Origin: Lantana camara
Taxonomy: Eukaryota; Streptophyta; Magnoliopsida; Lamiales; Verbenaceae
DNA: 64,000 bases
Assembly: GCA_037501455.1 (NCBI GenBank)
Contig: CM074858.1
Coordinates: 48,295,001-48,359,000 of the forward strand
Direction of reading: 5' to 3'
Positions 34,732 through 47,600 of the stretch are shown here, piece after piece. How positions within the stretch are numbered: the stretch's first letter is position 1; every line of letters starts with the position of its first letter. The translations under genes and the position numbers were made by a program. The notes under the pieces were generated by a model. That model saw only the letters and a list, made by a program, of their open reading frames with translations. It was not told the DNA's origin and made no database searches.

Positions 34732-36128
34732 TACCAGGTTCAGAACCGGTGCTCTGGAGTCGTGTTGTGTCAGTTTAGGTCGTACGACATAGGAATACTT
34801 GTGCATTGCATTCGCTTGATGTGAAATTTTGATTTCTCTGCATGAATTGGTCTGAGCTTATGTAATTGTGTGCACACTATGATTACGGTTTATGCAAAAT
34901 TATCATTGTTATGCTTTAAATTTTAGTAAATTACTTGTTGCATCTGCATTAATTAGGTGCTCTTAATTGCTTTCATTACTTTACATACCCACGTACTAAC
35001 CCTCATGCATAGATAATTGTCCAATTTGTGAATTGTAGGGTGACATCTCGGCGCCGAATTGCAATTGATCATGACAACACTCCCCGCTTCTACAAAATTA
35101 TGAAGGAAGATTTGAAACTTCCGTTTTCTGACTACTTGGATGAGAAGCAAATGGACCTTTACAAGAATTTATAACAAGGAATCAATGCTACTGCTATGAA
35201 AACGGGTATTATGTATACATAGCACGTGCATCATGCATTGGAGTAAATTTTAATTATTTTGGACATTTGTTCTACGTGCTCGACTGCTTTCTTTGCTGGA
35301 TATGAGTGCACGCCATTCACATCCCTAACCCCACATGCATTAGCTCTGTGGTTATATTTAGGTGACTTCCTTACCTGTTCCAACGAGGATCGATTTTAAT
35401 GGAAGCAACATTGGGATTCGAACAGGGGTTGACCAGATGATGTATGATCAAGCTAACACAGTCAGGGTAGTGAGTGGATAAAAGAAGATACTCGAATATG
35501 AGAGAGACAAGAGATCCTCTAACTATCAGGGTGCCCTCAGGGTAGGTACGTATTACTTGGAGGTGCTCGGGAGTACATGTTTTATAAGACATCCAGAATT
35601 TCTAACTCTGGATGGCGTGAAGTGACAATGAAGAGATCAAGGCATTTGTACCATTCAAAGAATTCCAAGCAGGAAATCAGGTTACTGTTATAAAGACACC
35701 TACTAGAGTAGTTGCACTTACACAAAGGAAAAAGGGGAAAGTTGTGCAAGCTGTGGAATTTTGTGCCGAGGTCATTGAAGAGCAACTTCACCAAATATTG
35801 AGGATAAGAATATCAGTCACGACGACGGTGTACTAAGCAAGATTGTGTAAAGATTCTTCATTTATCTCTCCACGATTGTCTTGAGAGATTTTACCGTGAC
35901 AGAATGGTGATTTCCGATTACCGAGGATTCTATTGGGATTTCAAGAGATTACACGGATCACTATACTCCGAGAATCAAGTGAGACGGTCTAAGATCAGTT
36001 GAGTACCCGAGAATCTGAAGGAATACTAAAGAATGCAAGTTTGAACGGGAAGTTGGAACTATGGCCAGTTAAGGAGTTGATTAACCTTTCAAGTTAAATA
36101 AATTGCCAACCTCGACTCCACTACTACG

Positions 36129-36165
36129 GTGAACGGTACATTGAGCATTCATGGCATTTGCACCC
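36129..36165 (+). other. Internal box shared by elements C, F and D
   Basis: ggtgaacggtaca followed by agcattcatggcat. The reverse complement is in F at about 53352-53381 and a near-identical copy in D at about 59379-59407, although C and D otherwise differ here. I did not find it in element A. Confidence 0.6.
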
Positions 36166-36595
36166 ATGCATTTAATAAGTAATTGTATTATATTTTATTT
36201 TGCTTGACTAATGTGACAACGTGGAATGCGTGATGCCGCCTTCATTGTAATAACGTGGCTAATTGATTTAATTTCCATAATTTAAGATTTATTGTTGTTG
36301 TGAATTCTTGTAAACTAAATGGATTGCGTGCTTGCGTGGATTGTTCGTACTTCAGTGTTTATATTTTCCTTATTGGCTCACTAACCCTTCATGCACATAC
36401 ATACATATTATAATTTTATCTTACAGTGATTCCATCTCGATATCCCCCTTGAGTTAAGCATGGATGATGAGTCGATACTCTAGGGACACCGATATCAGTC
36501 GGGTAAAGGTACACTATACATGCATCCCATGTTTTGCATTCGGTGCTACTTTAATATGTGTATGTATGAATGCTGTGTAGGTGAACTTGTGTGCC

Positions 36596-36967
36596 AGAGA
36601 GTTGTTGAGATCTCTCTATTTACGTGTTAGGGAGATGTGGGATTCTCCCTATTTATGTGATAGAAAGATGCTGGATTCTTTCTAAATTATGTGGGCAAGA
36701 GATGCTGGATTCTCTTGGAGTTAGATATTCGGAGATGCTGGATTCTCTCGAATTTAGGGGTTTGAGAAATGCTGGATTTTCTCAAACTAGATTGTTTGGA
36801 AGATGTGGAAGTCTGCCAGACTTAGGTTGAGAGACGGGGCTCTCTCGATTACGTGGTTGAGAGACGGGGTTCTCTCAATTCTGTGCCTGAGGGATGGGAT
36901 TCTCTCTTTTGATGTGCTGGGAGACGGGGTTCTCTCTCTTGCGTGCTGAGAGATGGGATTCTCTCTT
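36596..36967 (+). repeat. Tandem array of about 12 hairpin units in element C
   Basis: Units of ~22-26 bp separated by ~8-15 bp, each an arm, a variable centre (often atgctggat or cgggg) and the arm's reverse complement. Examples: TAGGGAGA/TCTCCCTA at 36628-36651, TAGAAAGA/TCTTTCTA at 36661-36684, CAAGAGA/TCTCTTG at 36696-36717, TTTGAGAA/TTCTCAAA at 36761-36786, TTGAGAGA/TCTCTCAA at 36857-36878. Arms differ between units but keep pairing. The unit near 36795 is degenerate. Confidence 0.85.
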
Positions 36968-37239
36968 GTTTGTCGCGGCTGAGTTTCGTGTGGCCTGGTG
37001 CTGGTTTGCAGTCGACGAGGAAGCGACGATATCGGTTTTTGGGTGCAGTGGACTAGTGGCGATCGAACAAGTTTGAAGCGACCAACGGTCAAACGTTTGA
37101 ACAAACCTCTGTGACTATGGAACTCTACAGGGAGTTGATGCAATCAGTGAGAGTAAACTTCACAGCCAGGGCTATGACTCTACACGATTTCAGGAGATGG
37201 ATTGAAGTACTCAAGTTCGAAGCTTTATGACTCAGTAAT

Positions 37240-37259
37240 AGGACCTGAGGACAGGTCCT
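37240..37259 (+). other. Hairpin before the polypurine tract of C
   Basis: AGGACCT-GAGGAC-AGGTCCT: perfect 7-bp stem with the same loop as in element A. The same 20 bases occur in F (52249-52268, reverse) and D (60405-60424). Confidence 0.65.
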
Positions 37260-37261
37260 TT

Positions 37262-37276
37262 TGAAGGAGGGGAGTT
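37262..37276 (+). other. Polypurine tract of element C
   Basis: tgaaggaggggagtt immediately before the LTR start at 37277. Confidence 0.88.
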
Positions 37277-40200
37277 TGTGACATCCCGCTCATCCAATTT
37301 ATAAGGTACGCCACGTTCCAACCTTTTAATGTGTTTAATTATGTGATTTTATGTTTTGCGTGGCCCTATTTTGTACTCTTTTAGAGTTTAGGGGCTTGTT
37401 TGCAATTTTCTCTTTTAAGGGGTTATTCGGTCATTTCTCGTTCGGTCGAGAGTTCGACCTCTTTGACCCCTTCTTCGCGTTCGGGGCATCGAGACGAGTC
37501 CGTAGACTCTAAGTTTGCCCAATTCTGACTTCATTAACCCCTTCTTCCGTCCGTTTTTGCGTACGAGGACCCGAGATATAATACCCCGGATCCTCGTAAT
37601 TCGTGCAAAAGATCAGATCTCAGCCTTCAGCGTCTTCTCCAGCGATCAGTTACTGTTCACACACACTTGAAGGTGTAATTACACACACTAGCTCGTTCTC
37701 GCTCGTTTCTCGATGGAATTCGAAGTGTGAGTAGTGGAAATTTATCAGCTCGACGAGCCCGTCACGATGGTATAAGAATCTCGGCCAAACGACGACCGAC
37801 GGAGATGGGATCGGCGAATTTCAGACGCAGCGGCGGCTAGGCGGAACCCCCGCCACGTCGCCGCCCTTTCGCGGCGATTTCCGGCAAGATTCCGGTGACA
37901 CGCGCCACCCCCTGAAAGAAGACCTCCCGGCGCAACCAGGCACATTGGCGGCGTGGCCATCCCGGCCGCGACGGCGCCTCACGCGCTGCCCGAAGCTCTC
38001 GGCGGCGGTGGCGATCACTGTAGCGGTGAGTTTGGCCGCTTTCCGGTGACTTTTTCCGACAGGGCTTGATGGTTTCCGAACGTTTTCGACCTCCTGAACC
38101 CATTTCCGGCATCAGATTGGGGCGAATCGCGGCGTAGGTGGCGGTTCCGACAATGACAGCGGTGGCGCAACTTTGGGGTGGCGGTTCGGCCATTTTCCGG
38201 CCGATTTCGGTGGTTCTCCCTTTACAAAAGTTATTCCTGACGACGTGTTGGAGCTCTTCGTGGTGGTGGCGGTCAGAGAACCGGCCGCCGTCGACGAACC
38301 GATAGCGGACCGGCCCTGGACCGGCGGTCCGATTTTTCCGGCATATGGCTATGGGGCTTTCGTAGGGCTCGCTACGGGCTCTCCAACCGTATGTCCGGAT
38401 TTTATTTTCGTTTAGCGGTTTGTATTTAATTTCAGTTTTTATATTAGGATTTTGGTTCGGTTTTTCGTCAACGAAGTCCGGCGTGTTTGCTATTTTCTGA
38501 AATTGGTTGAGGGCTTTTATTGAGCAGGCCGAGGCGCACGTTTCTGTCCTTCCGGGGATTTTTCCGACCACCGGAGGCGGTGTTCCGGTGGCAGCCGGTG
38601 GCTATTCGGTCGGCTGTGGTGGCGGCATTCCGGCGACTTTCGGACAGTAGATCCGTTTCATTGTGGTGAGTCCAACGCCACTTCCCGTTCGTCAATCGAA
38701 TATCCGGTTGATTTTATATGAATTTTTGAAGCTATTGTATTTTATTCGTTAATTGATTTTAATTGTGCAATTCGATCCCGTATGTGCTATAAATTGAAAT
38801 TATGAGTTGTATGATACGTGGAAGTATGCTATGATGTATGAATATTTGATTTGTGATTTATCGAATTTATTTATCTCGTTTTACGCCCATCTATTTGAGA
38901 ATAATTATTGTTTGAGGGGGTGTTAGTGTAATTTTGGAAACTAAATTGATTATGAAATTTTATAAAACACAAGAAATGAATTATGAAAAGATACATTGTA
39001 TTTAATTTGAATAAATTGATCGAGTATGCCAATTGTTATTATATCGTGAAATATGCCAATGTGTAATTTATATATTTATTGTTATGTAATTCATGTTAAT
39101 TTCGTGAGACTTTGTGCATAATATGATTTGAATTCTTAATATCTTAATTTATTTTACGTAATTAGTATTATGATTCCACAAGTTATGCATCGTCTAATGT
39201 GTAAAATGATTGCGATTTGATATGAATGACTTGATTTGGATAAATGTGAACTAATTGTGCATCATTTGTATGCGTGAGCATGGCCGTGCGTCTTTGTGGT
39301 TATGTTTGGAGTCTGAGTCTTGTGTTCTGTGTGTGTTCAGTTGTTCAGGGGTTTTCCAGGGAGTGTTTGTCAGCTGTTTGGGTTCCAGTGGGACTCCTTG
39401 GCTTGTGTTTGCCATTCTCGTCGGTGTAAGGTGAGGTTTTAGGATTTTTGCTTTAGTTAAAGCGACCTACAACCCTATATGCTCGTTTTCAAGCCCGCAT
39501 GCGAATATATATACTATATGTATATTAAATATGTGTCTTACGATATGTTATGAATTTTGTTAATTCGATTTGATATGAATCCTTCTGAAATTATACGTAT
39601 GGGCGTATATAAGCTTAAAATGGTTTTGCAACGAGGCTATGCTCCAAACCGTGTATCGTCAAGCAAACTATGGATTTCCCTCAGCTTATTATGAATTTGG
39701 AAGACACGGAGAGGTACGTGTATAGCATATGCCGAGTTGCACGGTAAGGTATGTTTCTTACGATATGTTTCTTAAGTATGAATCGTATGTTTCTAGGTTT
39801 TGCGAGTTAGGTATGTTTCTTTATGAGTCTTATGAATCCATACGAATCTATTTGCATTCCTGGGCCCCGGAGGTGTGGGTAAGGGAGACCTGGTGCGGCT
39901 GTTGGGGTCGCCGGTTGTCACCCCTGTGCACACGCTCCTTTGAAGTATCTACGCGCGACTCTAAGGGAGATGGAGAAGGCGTAGTGCTTTGAGCCTTCGG
40001 TTGGGGCCGGAGAAGGTACGTTGTGGGCTCGCTACCCCACGTATATTGAGTTGCACGATGTGGGCCCGTAACCCGTGTGCAGACTTCCGGAGAAAGGTTA
40101 GAATAAGGGAATATGAACCTATTAATTTATGAATCCTATGAATTTTCTGAATTTATGTTTCCTTATGGATCTTTTGAGTTTTTGTTTAAGGAGTAAGGTT

Positions 40201-41100
40201 GGAGACCCGTACTCGCCGGGTATTTCAGTTCTTTTGTTATGTTGATTATGAAATGGGATGGGAGATTTTGATTCAATAAGAGGCTTATACGAGTAAATTC
40301 CGAATTTATGAATTTATGAATCCATTTGAATATTTATGAATCGATTTGAATATATATATGAATCCATATGCGTTTCTGAATCTACGTATCCCTATGAGTT
40401 TTCAAACTTAAGAAGATATGAATATATGTATAAATATGAGTTCTTTTGGAAAATGGCTTTGGTATGTAAAACCCTATTCCCGGTTCATAGTCTTTTGTTT
40501 GATACGTGCTTTGCTCTGTATGTATATATGTGTTGGTGTGTGTTCAGCCCCCTCGCTCAGTCAGTGGACTGACCCTCGCCCCACCTATGTTTTAGTTTGC
40601 AGGTTCAAGTTGTTGGAGTTCGAGCTAGGCGGCTTTGAGTCTGGTTTGTTGAGTCTGTGTCGGTCCGTTTGATTTTGTTAAGTATTTTGTTCTGATTTAT
40701 TTATGAAAATTATGTATATAGTATGTTCTGTACAAGATGATACTTATGCTCTGATTATATGAATTTTCGGGACAGGTTAGGACAGGGCTTGGATTAGTTG
40801 AACCCATCTTTGTTGTATGTTTGAATTCGGGACAGGTTAGGACAGGTTCGTGGAATTAGTTGAACCCGTTTATTTATGTTTGTTGATTAAAGTTTTTGTT
40901 AGCTCATATTTTGCATTGCTTCCGCATTCAGGTTTTTTTTGCATAATTGTCTTGGCAGGGTTTAGGAACCGCCTAGCTTAGGTTGGATTTTTCGTTTGTC
41001 ACCCGTTCGCTGTGACTTGGTACGTGTGCGGACTCTCCATTTCGTGCCACGTGTCGGGTCATAGTGCGGGGGTGTGGTGCCCACCTCTTGGGGTGCTACA
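37277..41100 (+). repeat. 3' LTR of element C (3824 bp)
   Basis: Matches 30877-34712 throughout and is followed by the gtcaa target duplication. Confidence 0.95.
38666..40602 (+). other. Putative intron inside the 3' LTR of C
   Basis: Same donor-like and acceptor-like sequences as at 32279-34215, again 1937 bp apart. Confidence 0.45.
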
Positions 41101-41105
41101 GTCAA

Positions 41106-42119
41106 TGATTTTAAACGTAAAGCCTTTTTCTTTATTGAACCCCCTACCGAATGTTTTGGCGAGATCAATAATCACAATGAATGGGGGCCCTGGGACTATG
41201 TGTACGTGGCTATCCAGGGAAGCATGGGCTGACGGTGATCCCCGAGCGCTAGTCCCAACACAATGACGACGATACCGGCCCTCTCTAAGAAATTAGCGAG
41301 GAATGGGAATCAGGCATTTGGGGAGTCATGAACCTCACTGGCCACAATGATTGGGTGGACGGTGCTTTGGCCGAGTCCATCCACTAACCGGAGGAAAAAG
41401 ATGTAAGTGTTATGCATTAATGATTATAAACGAATGGTTATGAATGATTATGAACGAATGAATATAAATAAATGATTATGAATGAATGAATGTTGTGTGA
41501 TCACTAATGAATGAATGAATGGATAATGCACACACGAGGTGAAGGTTGAAGAATTTGCCTACTCGCCGGGCTCACGTATTGGTTTAATTAATGAATGAAT
41601 AAAAATTGACTGTTGTAATCCCGCGTGTTGTTTTATTTGTTTTCACCCACTTGGGAAATGTTTCAAAACCTCGCTCGGTATTATAACCTGCATGTGTGTG
41701 TGTACCAGTCTCTTAAAGACTGAACCCGGTTTGTTTTCAGTTTTTCTTGTAGGTTTTGGAGTGCTAGGCAGGATTCGAATGTGTTGAGTCTTGGAGTCAT
41801 GTATAGCCTTTCTTCCACACTTACAGTCATGTCATTAAATTGTGGTTCATGATTATTGAGCGCTTATGATTTAAATTGTTTGGCCGTGCTGGCCCTTTAA
41901 TGGAATTGTTCGATTATTGTGGCTTGTGAGCTTTCTATCTGTATTATGAATATAACAATGCTTCCGCTCATGTTTCTTTAGCCTGCACTTGTTTTCTTTT
42001 TAGCTACTTTATTGTTTATTTGGTTTCGAAGGTTAGCTCCCGCCTAGCATAGTGAGTGAGTGAGTCCCCGTTTGCTCTGATCTGGTACATGTATGGATTA
42101 CCCATTTCATATGCGGGTC
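41106..42119 (+). repeat. LTR B1, second part
   Basis: Continues B1 after element C, with blocks common to Tekay-type LTRs here (gtggctatccagggaagc, gactgaacccgg, the acceptor-like CTTGTAG|G ending 41752). The last ~60 bp expected of the LTR are missing because B2 begins at 42120. No coding sequence. Confidence 0.8.
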
Positions 42120-42747
42120 TGTAACGCCCCATTTTCTCGACAAGTCAGGTATGACAACGTGAGAGGGTTTAGACCGAGTGTTATGTGATTTTAACTATGT
42201 TTTAATTGCTAAGTGACTTTTAACTTAGTAATTTCATGAACTAATTGCTATTATGTGACTTATAAGACTTAAGTGATTATGTTACTTAAACTTGGTTTAA
42301 TATGTTTACTGGCTAATTAAATGTTTTATTTCAATTATGTACGTATTTGAACTTATATGAAATCTTTGGACTCAACCAAACTTTGAATTGGACCCCAATT
42401 GTTCCCCTACCAAACCTTGGTAGCCTAATTGAAGCACTTAAATTCTTGGAGGACCAAAGTGCAAATTCCCCTCACTCTTTCCCTTAATTACATGATCCAC
42501 ACCCCTCCACAACCTCATTCTTCTTCTTTCATTTTCTCCTAGCAAACAAGGGTTCCCAACTTCTCCTCCCTTCACCATTTGATCGATCCATCAAGCAAGC
42601 AAGGAGGCAAGGAGATTTCTTCCATTTTCAAGCAAGAATTCAAGCTTCAATCATTCCTTTCCCTTCTTCTCCTCCTCCTCTTCCAAGGTATATGTGTTTA
42701 TATATGTGCAATTATGAATGAATTGATGTAGGAGCTAGGGGTATATG
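42120..42747 (+). repeat. LTR B2, 5' fragment, inserted in B1
   Basis: Starts TGTAACGCCCC and resembles the first ~650 bp of B1. It contains a donor-like CCAAG|GTATAT at 42688. It is cut at 42748 by LTR G; the rest is not in the window. Confidence 0.82.
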
Positions 42748-43035
42748 TGTAGCGCCTCCCCTAACACTACAACCCCCGCACCGCAATACTCCCCGAGTGG
42801 AGGTTAGACCCAATGCTCAGGAAATACTATGGCGAACGGTCAGGATAATATATGGTAAAGGGTGTGACATAGTGCAGCGGAAGATAAAGAGATTTAAAAC
42901 TTTGCCACTAAACGGGGATGATAACGTGTAAAGAACAAGGATTATCATTACTAGCCAAAATAGTTTGCAAAGGAGTACAATAGGATGAAGTATGAGATGG
43001 CTTAGGTATACCGACAATAAGCTCAAGACAGTGTA
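42748..43035 (-). repeat. LTR fragment G (minus strand), inserted in B2
   Basis: Begins tgtagcgcctccc, so on the minus strand it ends GGGAGGCGCTACA, a Tekay-like LTR end with a gcggtgcgggggttg block nearby. It is cut after 288 bp by element F. Confidence 0.65.
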
Positions 43036-44657
43036 TGTAGCACCCCAAGCGGTGGGGCACCACACCCCCGCACTATGACCCGACACGTATACGAAATGGA
43101 AAGTCCGCACACGCACCAAACCACAGCGAACGGGTGACAAACGAAAAACCAACCTAGGCTAGGTGGTACCTAAACCCTGTACAAATGCAATTATGCAAAA
43201 CCTGAATGCGGAAGCGATACAAAATATGAATTCTCAAAAACTTTAATCAGCAATCATAATTCATATATTTCAAAAAGTAACTCAACATCAACTAAACGGA
43301 TTCAACTGCCCTAGAACCTGTCCCGATCAAGCATATAATCAAAACGGGTTCATCTAAACCGAGCCCTGTCCTAACCTGTCCCTAATTTCATACATCCAAA
43401 TCATAAGTAACAACCTGCATAATATATACATATCATATACATAGTTTCCTTCACAAATCCAAACAAAGTACTTAACAAATTGAACCGACCGACACAGACT
43501 CGACAGACCCGACTCAAAGCCACCTAGCTCAAACCTGCAAGAACTGAAAAGTGGAAAAGAAGGGGGAGGGTCAGTCTCTAGAAGAATGAGCAAGCAGCAG
43601 CGATAAAAATATATAAAAACATGCACATGCAAGTCATAAATTCCGAGCAAAGTTTTATTTAAAGTTAGTTTCCAAGAGGGCAAGAGAATAACTAAGCAAT
43701 GCTCGGACTTTACGACTAATCATATTAAATTCATTAAGTTCATAATTCATACATAAACATAAAGACTCGACGAGTGAGCGTGCATGATCTCCAACCAAAC
43801 TCTGACCGTGTACGACAAATAGCAATAACACATTTGAATATGTGACCATGCAATATATCATAGTACATGCAAGTCATATAACATAAGATATAATCGTTTG
43901 GGCAATCCGTATCCCGGCCTTCCCGCACGGTGCCTAACCATATCATAACATAAACATAATCATAAAATAAGTTCCAACCTTCTTCCTCCGGGTGGTGGAA
44001 GGGTTAGCAAGACCCGACCACCTCATGCATAATGGCTAGTGAGGTACATGAATCCTCAAAAGCCCGACTAGCATTTTCTCGTCAAAACTCCTAACGAGAT
44101 CCGTTTCGTCGTTAAATATAAATGGAATTAGCACATGGGATCACCCTCGGCCCTTGCCTCCCCGGATAGCCACATGTACTAAATTCCTGGGCCCGTGAAC
44201 ATAACATACATGCAATCTCGCCAAAACATTTCAGTTCATAAGAAACATAACATATTTCATAATTTTGGAGAAAATGTTACTCGATAATAATTTACTCGAT
44301 GACTCCACTTTGAAAATAACATATATATATACATACATAAAGTTTTGGCCAAAACTTATCACATAAGGGTTGTAGGGTTTAGTATGTAACTCGAACGAAA
44401 ACACCCTCACCTGGTACCAGACAAAGCCAAACCCAAAGCAAATGGTCCATCCCGGAACCTGCACGACCACAAGTCACCACCCCGGGTGCACCTGTACCAA
44501 CTGAACACACAAAACACAATACAGAACTCAGAATCAAACTCAGACAACCATATAAAGACGCACGGCACATGCTCAAGTACTTAAGAAATGCAATCACATA
44601 AGTAGAGTTCACATTCATACTAATTACTTGCAAAATAAAATATCACATGGCTCAACA
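43036..44657 (-). repeat. LTR of element F, part 1
   Basis: The minus strand ends CTTGGGGTGCTACA, like element C. Together with 48181-50001 and 51943-52231 it makes one ~3.73-kb LTR similar to those of C. The acceptor-like TTGCAG|G lies at 43535 and the donor-like GTG|GTGAGTT at 48923, about 1866 bp apart once solo LTR E is removed. Confidence 0.88.
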
Positions 44658-47600
44658 TGTAACATCCCGTTCGTCCGACTTATAAGGTACGCCTCATTTC
44701 AACCTTTTTACGTGGTTAATTATGTGATTTTGTGCTTTGCTTGGCCCTATTTTGAACTCTTTTAAGAGTTTAGGGGCCTTTTTGTAATTTTTTTTAGGGG
44801 TTTTTCAGTCACTGCTCGTTCGATCGAGATTTTGACCTCTTTGACCCATTCAACGCGTTCGGGGCATCGAGACGAGTCCGTAGACTCTGAGTTTGCCCTA
44901 TTCTGACGTCGTTAGCCTTTCCTCCCGTTCGTTTTGCGCGCAAGGACCCGGAATAAAAGACCTGAATCCTCGTTTTTCGTGCCAGAACCTCAGCTCTCAC
45001 TCTCCCGTGATCTCCTTCTCTCCTTTCACGATCCAACACATACACTTGAGGTGTGATTTCACACATAACTCAAACTTGCCCGTTTCTCGACGGAATTCGA
45101 TGATCCCATAGTCTATTTCGGAGAGCTCGACGATGCGGTCACAACCGTACCAAGAACTCGGCCAACCGACAAGCGAGGGCGGAGATATCGCCATTTTTCA
45201 AACGCGCAGGCGGGGGTGGCCGAGCTGCTGCTTCGTCGGCCGTTCGAGGCGGCTTCCGGCCGTCTTCCGGCGACACGCGCCCCAGGCCCGGTGAGGGGAC
45301 TTCCCGGCATTTCCTTCTGTGTAGGCGGCGCCGCCATCGGGGCGGCGAGGGGGCTGCACGCGCCTGCCAAAGCTCGCGGCGGCGGTGGCGCGGCACTGTA
45401 GCGGCGAGTTTCGCCGCCTTCCGGTGGCTTTTTTCGGACCAAGGTTGGTGTTTTCTACCCTTTTCCGACCCCCTGAGTCCATTTTTGGCATCGTTTTCAC
45501 TGAACTTTGGCCGTAGGTGGTGGTTCCGGGGAGGCGTGCGGCGGCAGAAACTTCGGCGGCCAACGGGGGCCTTTTCCGGCCATCTTATGGCCTCGGGCTC
45601 TTCCCGAAAGTTGTTCGGAACGACGAGAACTAGTGGCCTTTGATCACACGTCTCTTGATTCGGCCAATCGACAGCGGATCGCGGTGGCACGGTGGCCGTG
45701 CAATGGCGGCGCTAGCTCCGAGGATTTTTTCGGCGAGCTACCTTAGGGCTTTCGAAGAGCTCGTCACGGGTAAGACAATGCCTTTTACGGATCCCATTTT
45801 GGTTCACCGGTTTGGAAGTAATTTGGATTTGAAGATTTTAGGGTTTTCGTATTGTTGGATCTGAAATTGGTGACGATTGGCTTGGATTTTCCAGAAATTG
45901 ATCGAGGATTTGGAACGAGCACGAGGAATCCTTGCACGGCTGAATTTTCGGGATTTTTCCGGCACGTTCCGGCGGCGGGCTGCCACTGTTCCGGCAGCTC
46001 CGACGACCTTCGGACAGCTTGTCCGCTTCGTCGTGGTGAGTCCAACACCACTTTCCGTTCGTCAATCGGACACTCGGTTTATTTTCTACGTATTTATTTG
46101 TGTATTTGGGATATATTTGAACTAATTGTTTAAATGCGAATTAATTGCTATATGTTTGAATTGTCGATCAAAATGTACTCCTATGTGTATGAAATCATGT
46201 ATGATATGAAATATGATAAGTATGGACTTTGTAATTTGTAAATTGAATCCCGATTTATTGAATTTATGCTAATTGATTGGATTAGAGGGGGTGTTTGTGT
46301 AATTTTGAAACAGGATGAATTTGTTTGATTTGATTAGTTCAACCTTGATAATTGAATCCATTATGTAACATATGAATTGGGCAGGCAACGTAGGAAATAT
46401 ATGAACTTAGTATGATTGCAATTTGATATGTAACTTCGTGATCTTTAAATAGAATTTGTAGCATGTTATTATATGATTTGTTTGGCTTTGTAATACGTAT
46501 AAATTTATGAAATGTTATATGTGAATTCCTTTGCCTTTTAGTCCTTTTATTTGCATTAATTGTGCACCTGAACATGCCTTAACGTTTTGTTTTGCATGTA
46601 ATTAATATGAATTTGAATCCTGCTTATGTAATTGCATTTACCGTGCGTCCCTATGTGGTTGTCTGTCTGAGTCTGAGCTTTGTGGTCTTTTTTGTGTGTT
46701 CAGTTGGTTCAGGTGCACCCAGAGTGGTGACAAGTGAGTCGTGCAGGTTTCGGGGTGAACTATTTGTTGTCTCTTCGGCTGTGTTTGGTTCCAGGTGAGG
46801 TTAGGATATAGTTATACCCTATTGAAATGTGCCGGTTTTTGAATGCATGTGACTTATAAGCCTTTATGTATATGTAGATATGTGTAAGATATGTATTTTG
46901 TTGGCTTTGCTATTAGTTTGAAAGTATGAAGCTATGTATAAGCCTATGTACGCTTAGCTTTGATTTCGTTATGATTTCGAGGTCAGTCTGCGTGATATGT
47001 ACGTACGATATGATAAGTACGATATGCATGAGATATGTCTGTCTGTCTATTGCGGGTTAAGCTTCCGATTTCCGTGATCTGTGTAAGTGTGGGGCCCCAG
47101 TTTCCGTGTAAGGGATGTACCGGAACCCACCTGAGGAAGTGGGGGATGGAGTCCGAGGGTTTGAGCAGCAGGGAGCACTCCCCTCTTCCGCTTTAGGATG
47201 GCTAGGGTCGCGCAACCCTTCCATCACACCTATCTGATATGTTTTGTTTTGTTTTGTTTTGTTTAATCTGTCTGTGTGCTCGTACCTGCCGAGTTTCGTT
47301 ATGTCTGTCGGTTATAAGTTCGTGAAACGGGGATAGATTCTTAAGTAAGATAAAAATTGGATTTGCTACTAACCTAATTAGCTATGTTCCAATATGTGTG
47401 CTAAGTCTGCTTGGGTCTGTGCGTAAGTTTTGAGTTTTGTATAAGCTAAGTTTTGTTAGTTCTGTTTTGATAAGTTACCCTACATATATATTATCACGGG
47501 AAACTATTTTGGCGTGCAAAAGCTAACCCCGGGTTCACGAACGTTACTTTTACTACGTGCTGTGCTCCATATATATGTAGGTGTGTGTGGGTAGCCCCTC

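Larger units (their letters stand above)
34713..37276 (+). other. Internal region of element C, no recognisable gene
   Basis: It has stops in all frames. Short coding-like traces exist: about 35040-35170 (includes PRFYKIMKEDLKLP), about 35630-35830 (includes EFQAGNQVTVIK) and about 37060-37230 (includes TARAMTLHDFRRWIEVL). None is assigned to a family. Other contents are the primer site, a 30-bp box shared with F and D (36129-36165), the hairpin array (36596-36967) and the 3' hairpin and polypurine tract. Element F carries the same sequence in reverse at 52232-54108. Confidence 0.8.
30877..41100 (+). mobile_element. Element C: non-autonomous Tekay-like LTR element
   Basis: Two ~3.83-kb LTRs (30877-34712 and 37277-41100) flank only 2564 bp of internal sequence. 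A perfect 5-bp target duplication gtcaa flanks it (30872-30876 and 41101-41105). There is an iMet primer site at 34720 and a polypurine tract at 37262-37276, but no gag, protease, reverse transcriptase or integrase motif in any frame. Large LTRs with a non-coding core match the plant class called LARD (large retrotransposon derivative). Mobilisation would need proteins from another element; the LTR ends and 3' motifs resemble those of Tekay elements such as A. LTR divergence is about 2-3% by eye over the first 350 bp. Confidence 0.9.

Noticed and set aside
35040..35830. Possible B3-type DNA-binding domain remnant in the C internal region
   Set aside because: Only scattered phrases (FYKIM...LKLP, SGWREV) in different frames; too weak to assign.
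36596..36967. CRISPR-like array
   Set aside because: Units are hairpins with variable arms, spacers are short and related, and the setting is a plant retroelement; no cas genes.
36787..37143. 118-codon antisense frame (MHQLPVEF...) across the hairpin array, with a relative in F at 52365-52631
   Set aside because: Many replacement differences between the two copies and repeat-derived tail; similarity is explained by DNA homology.
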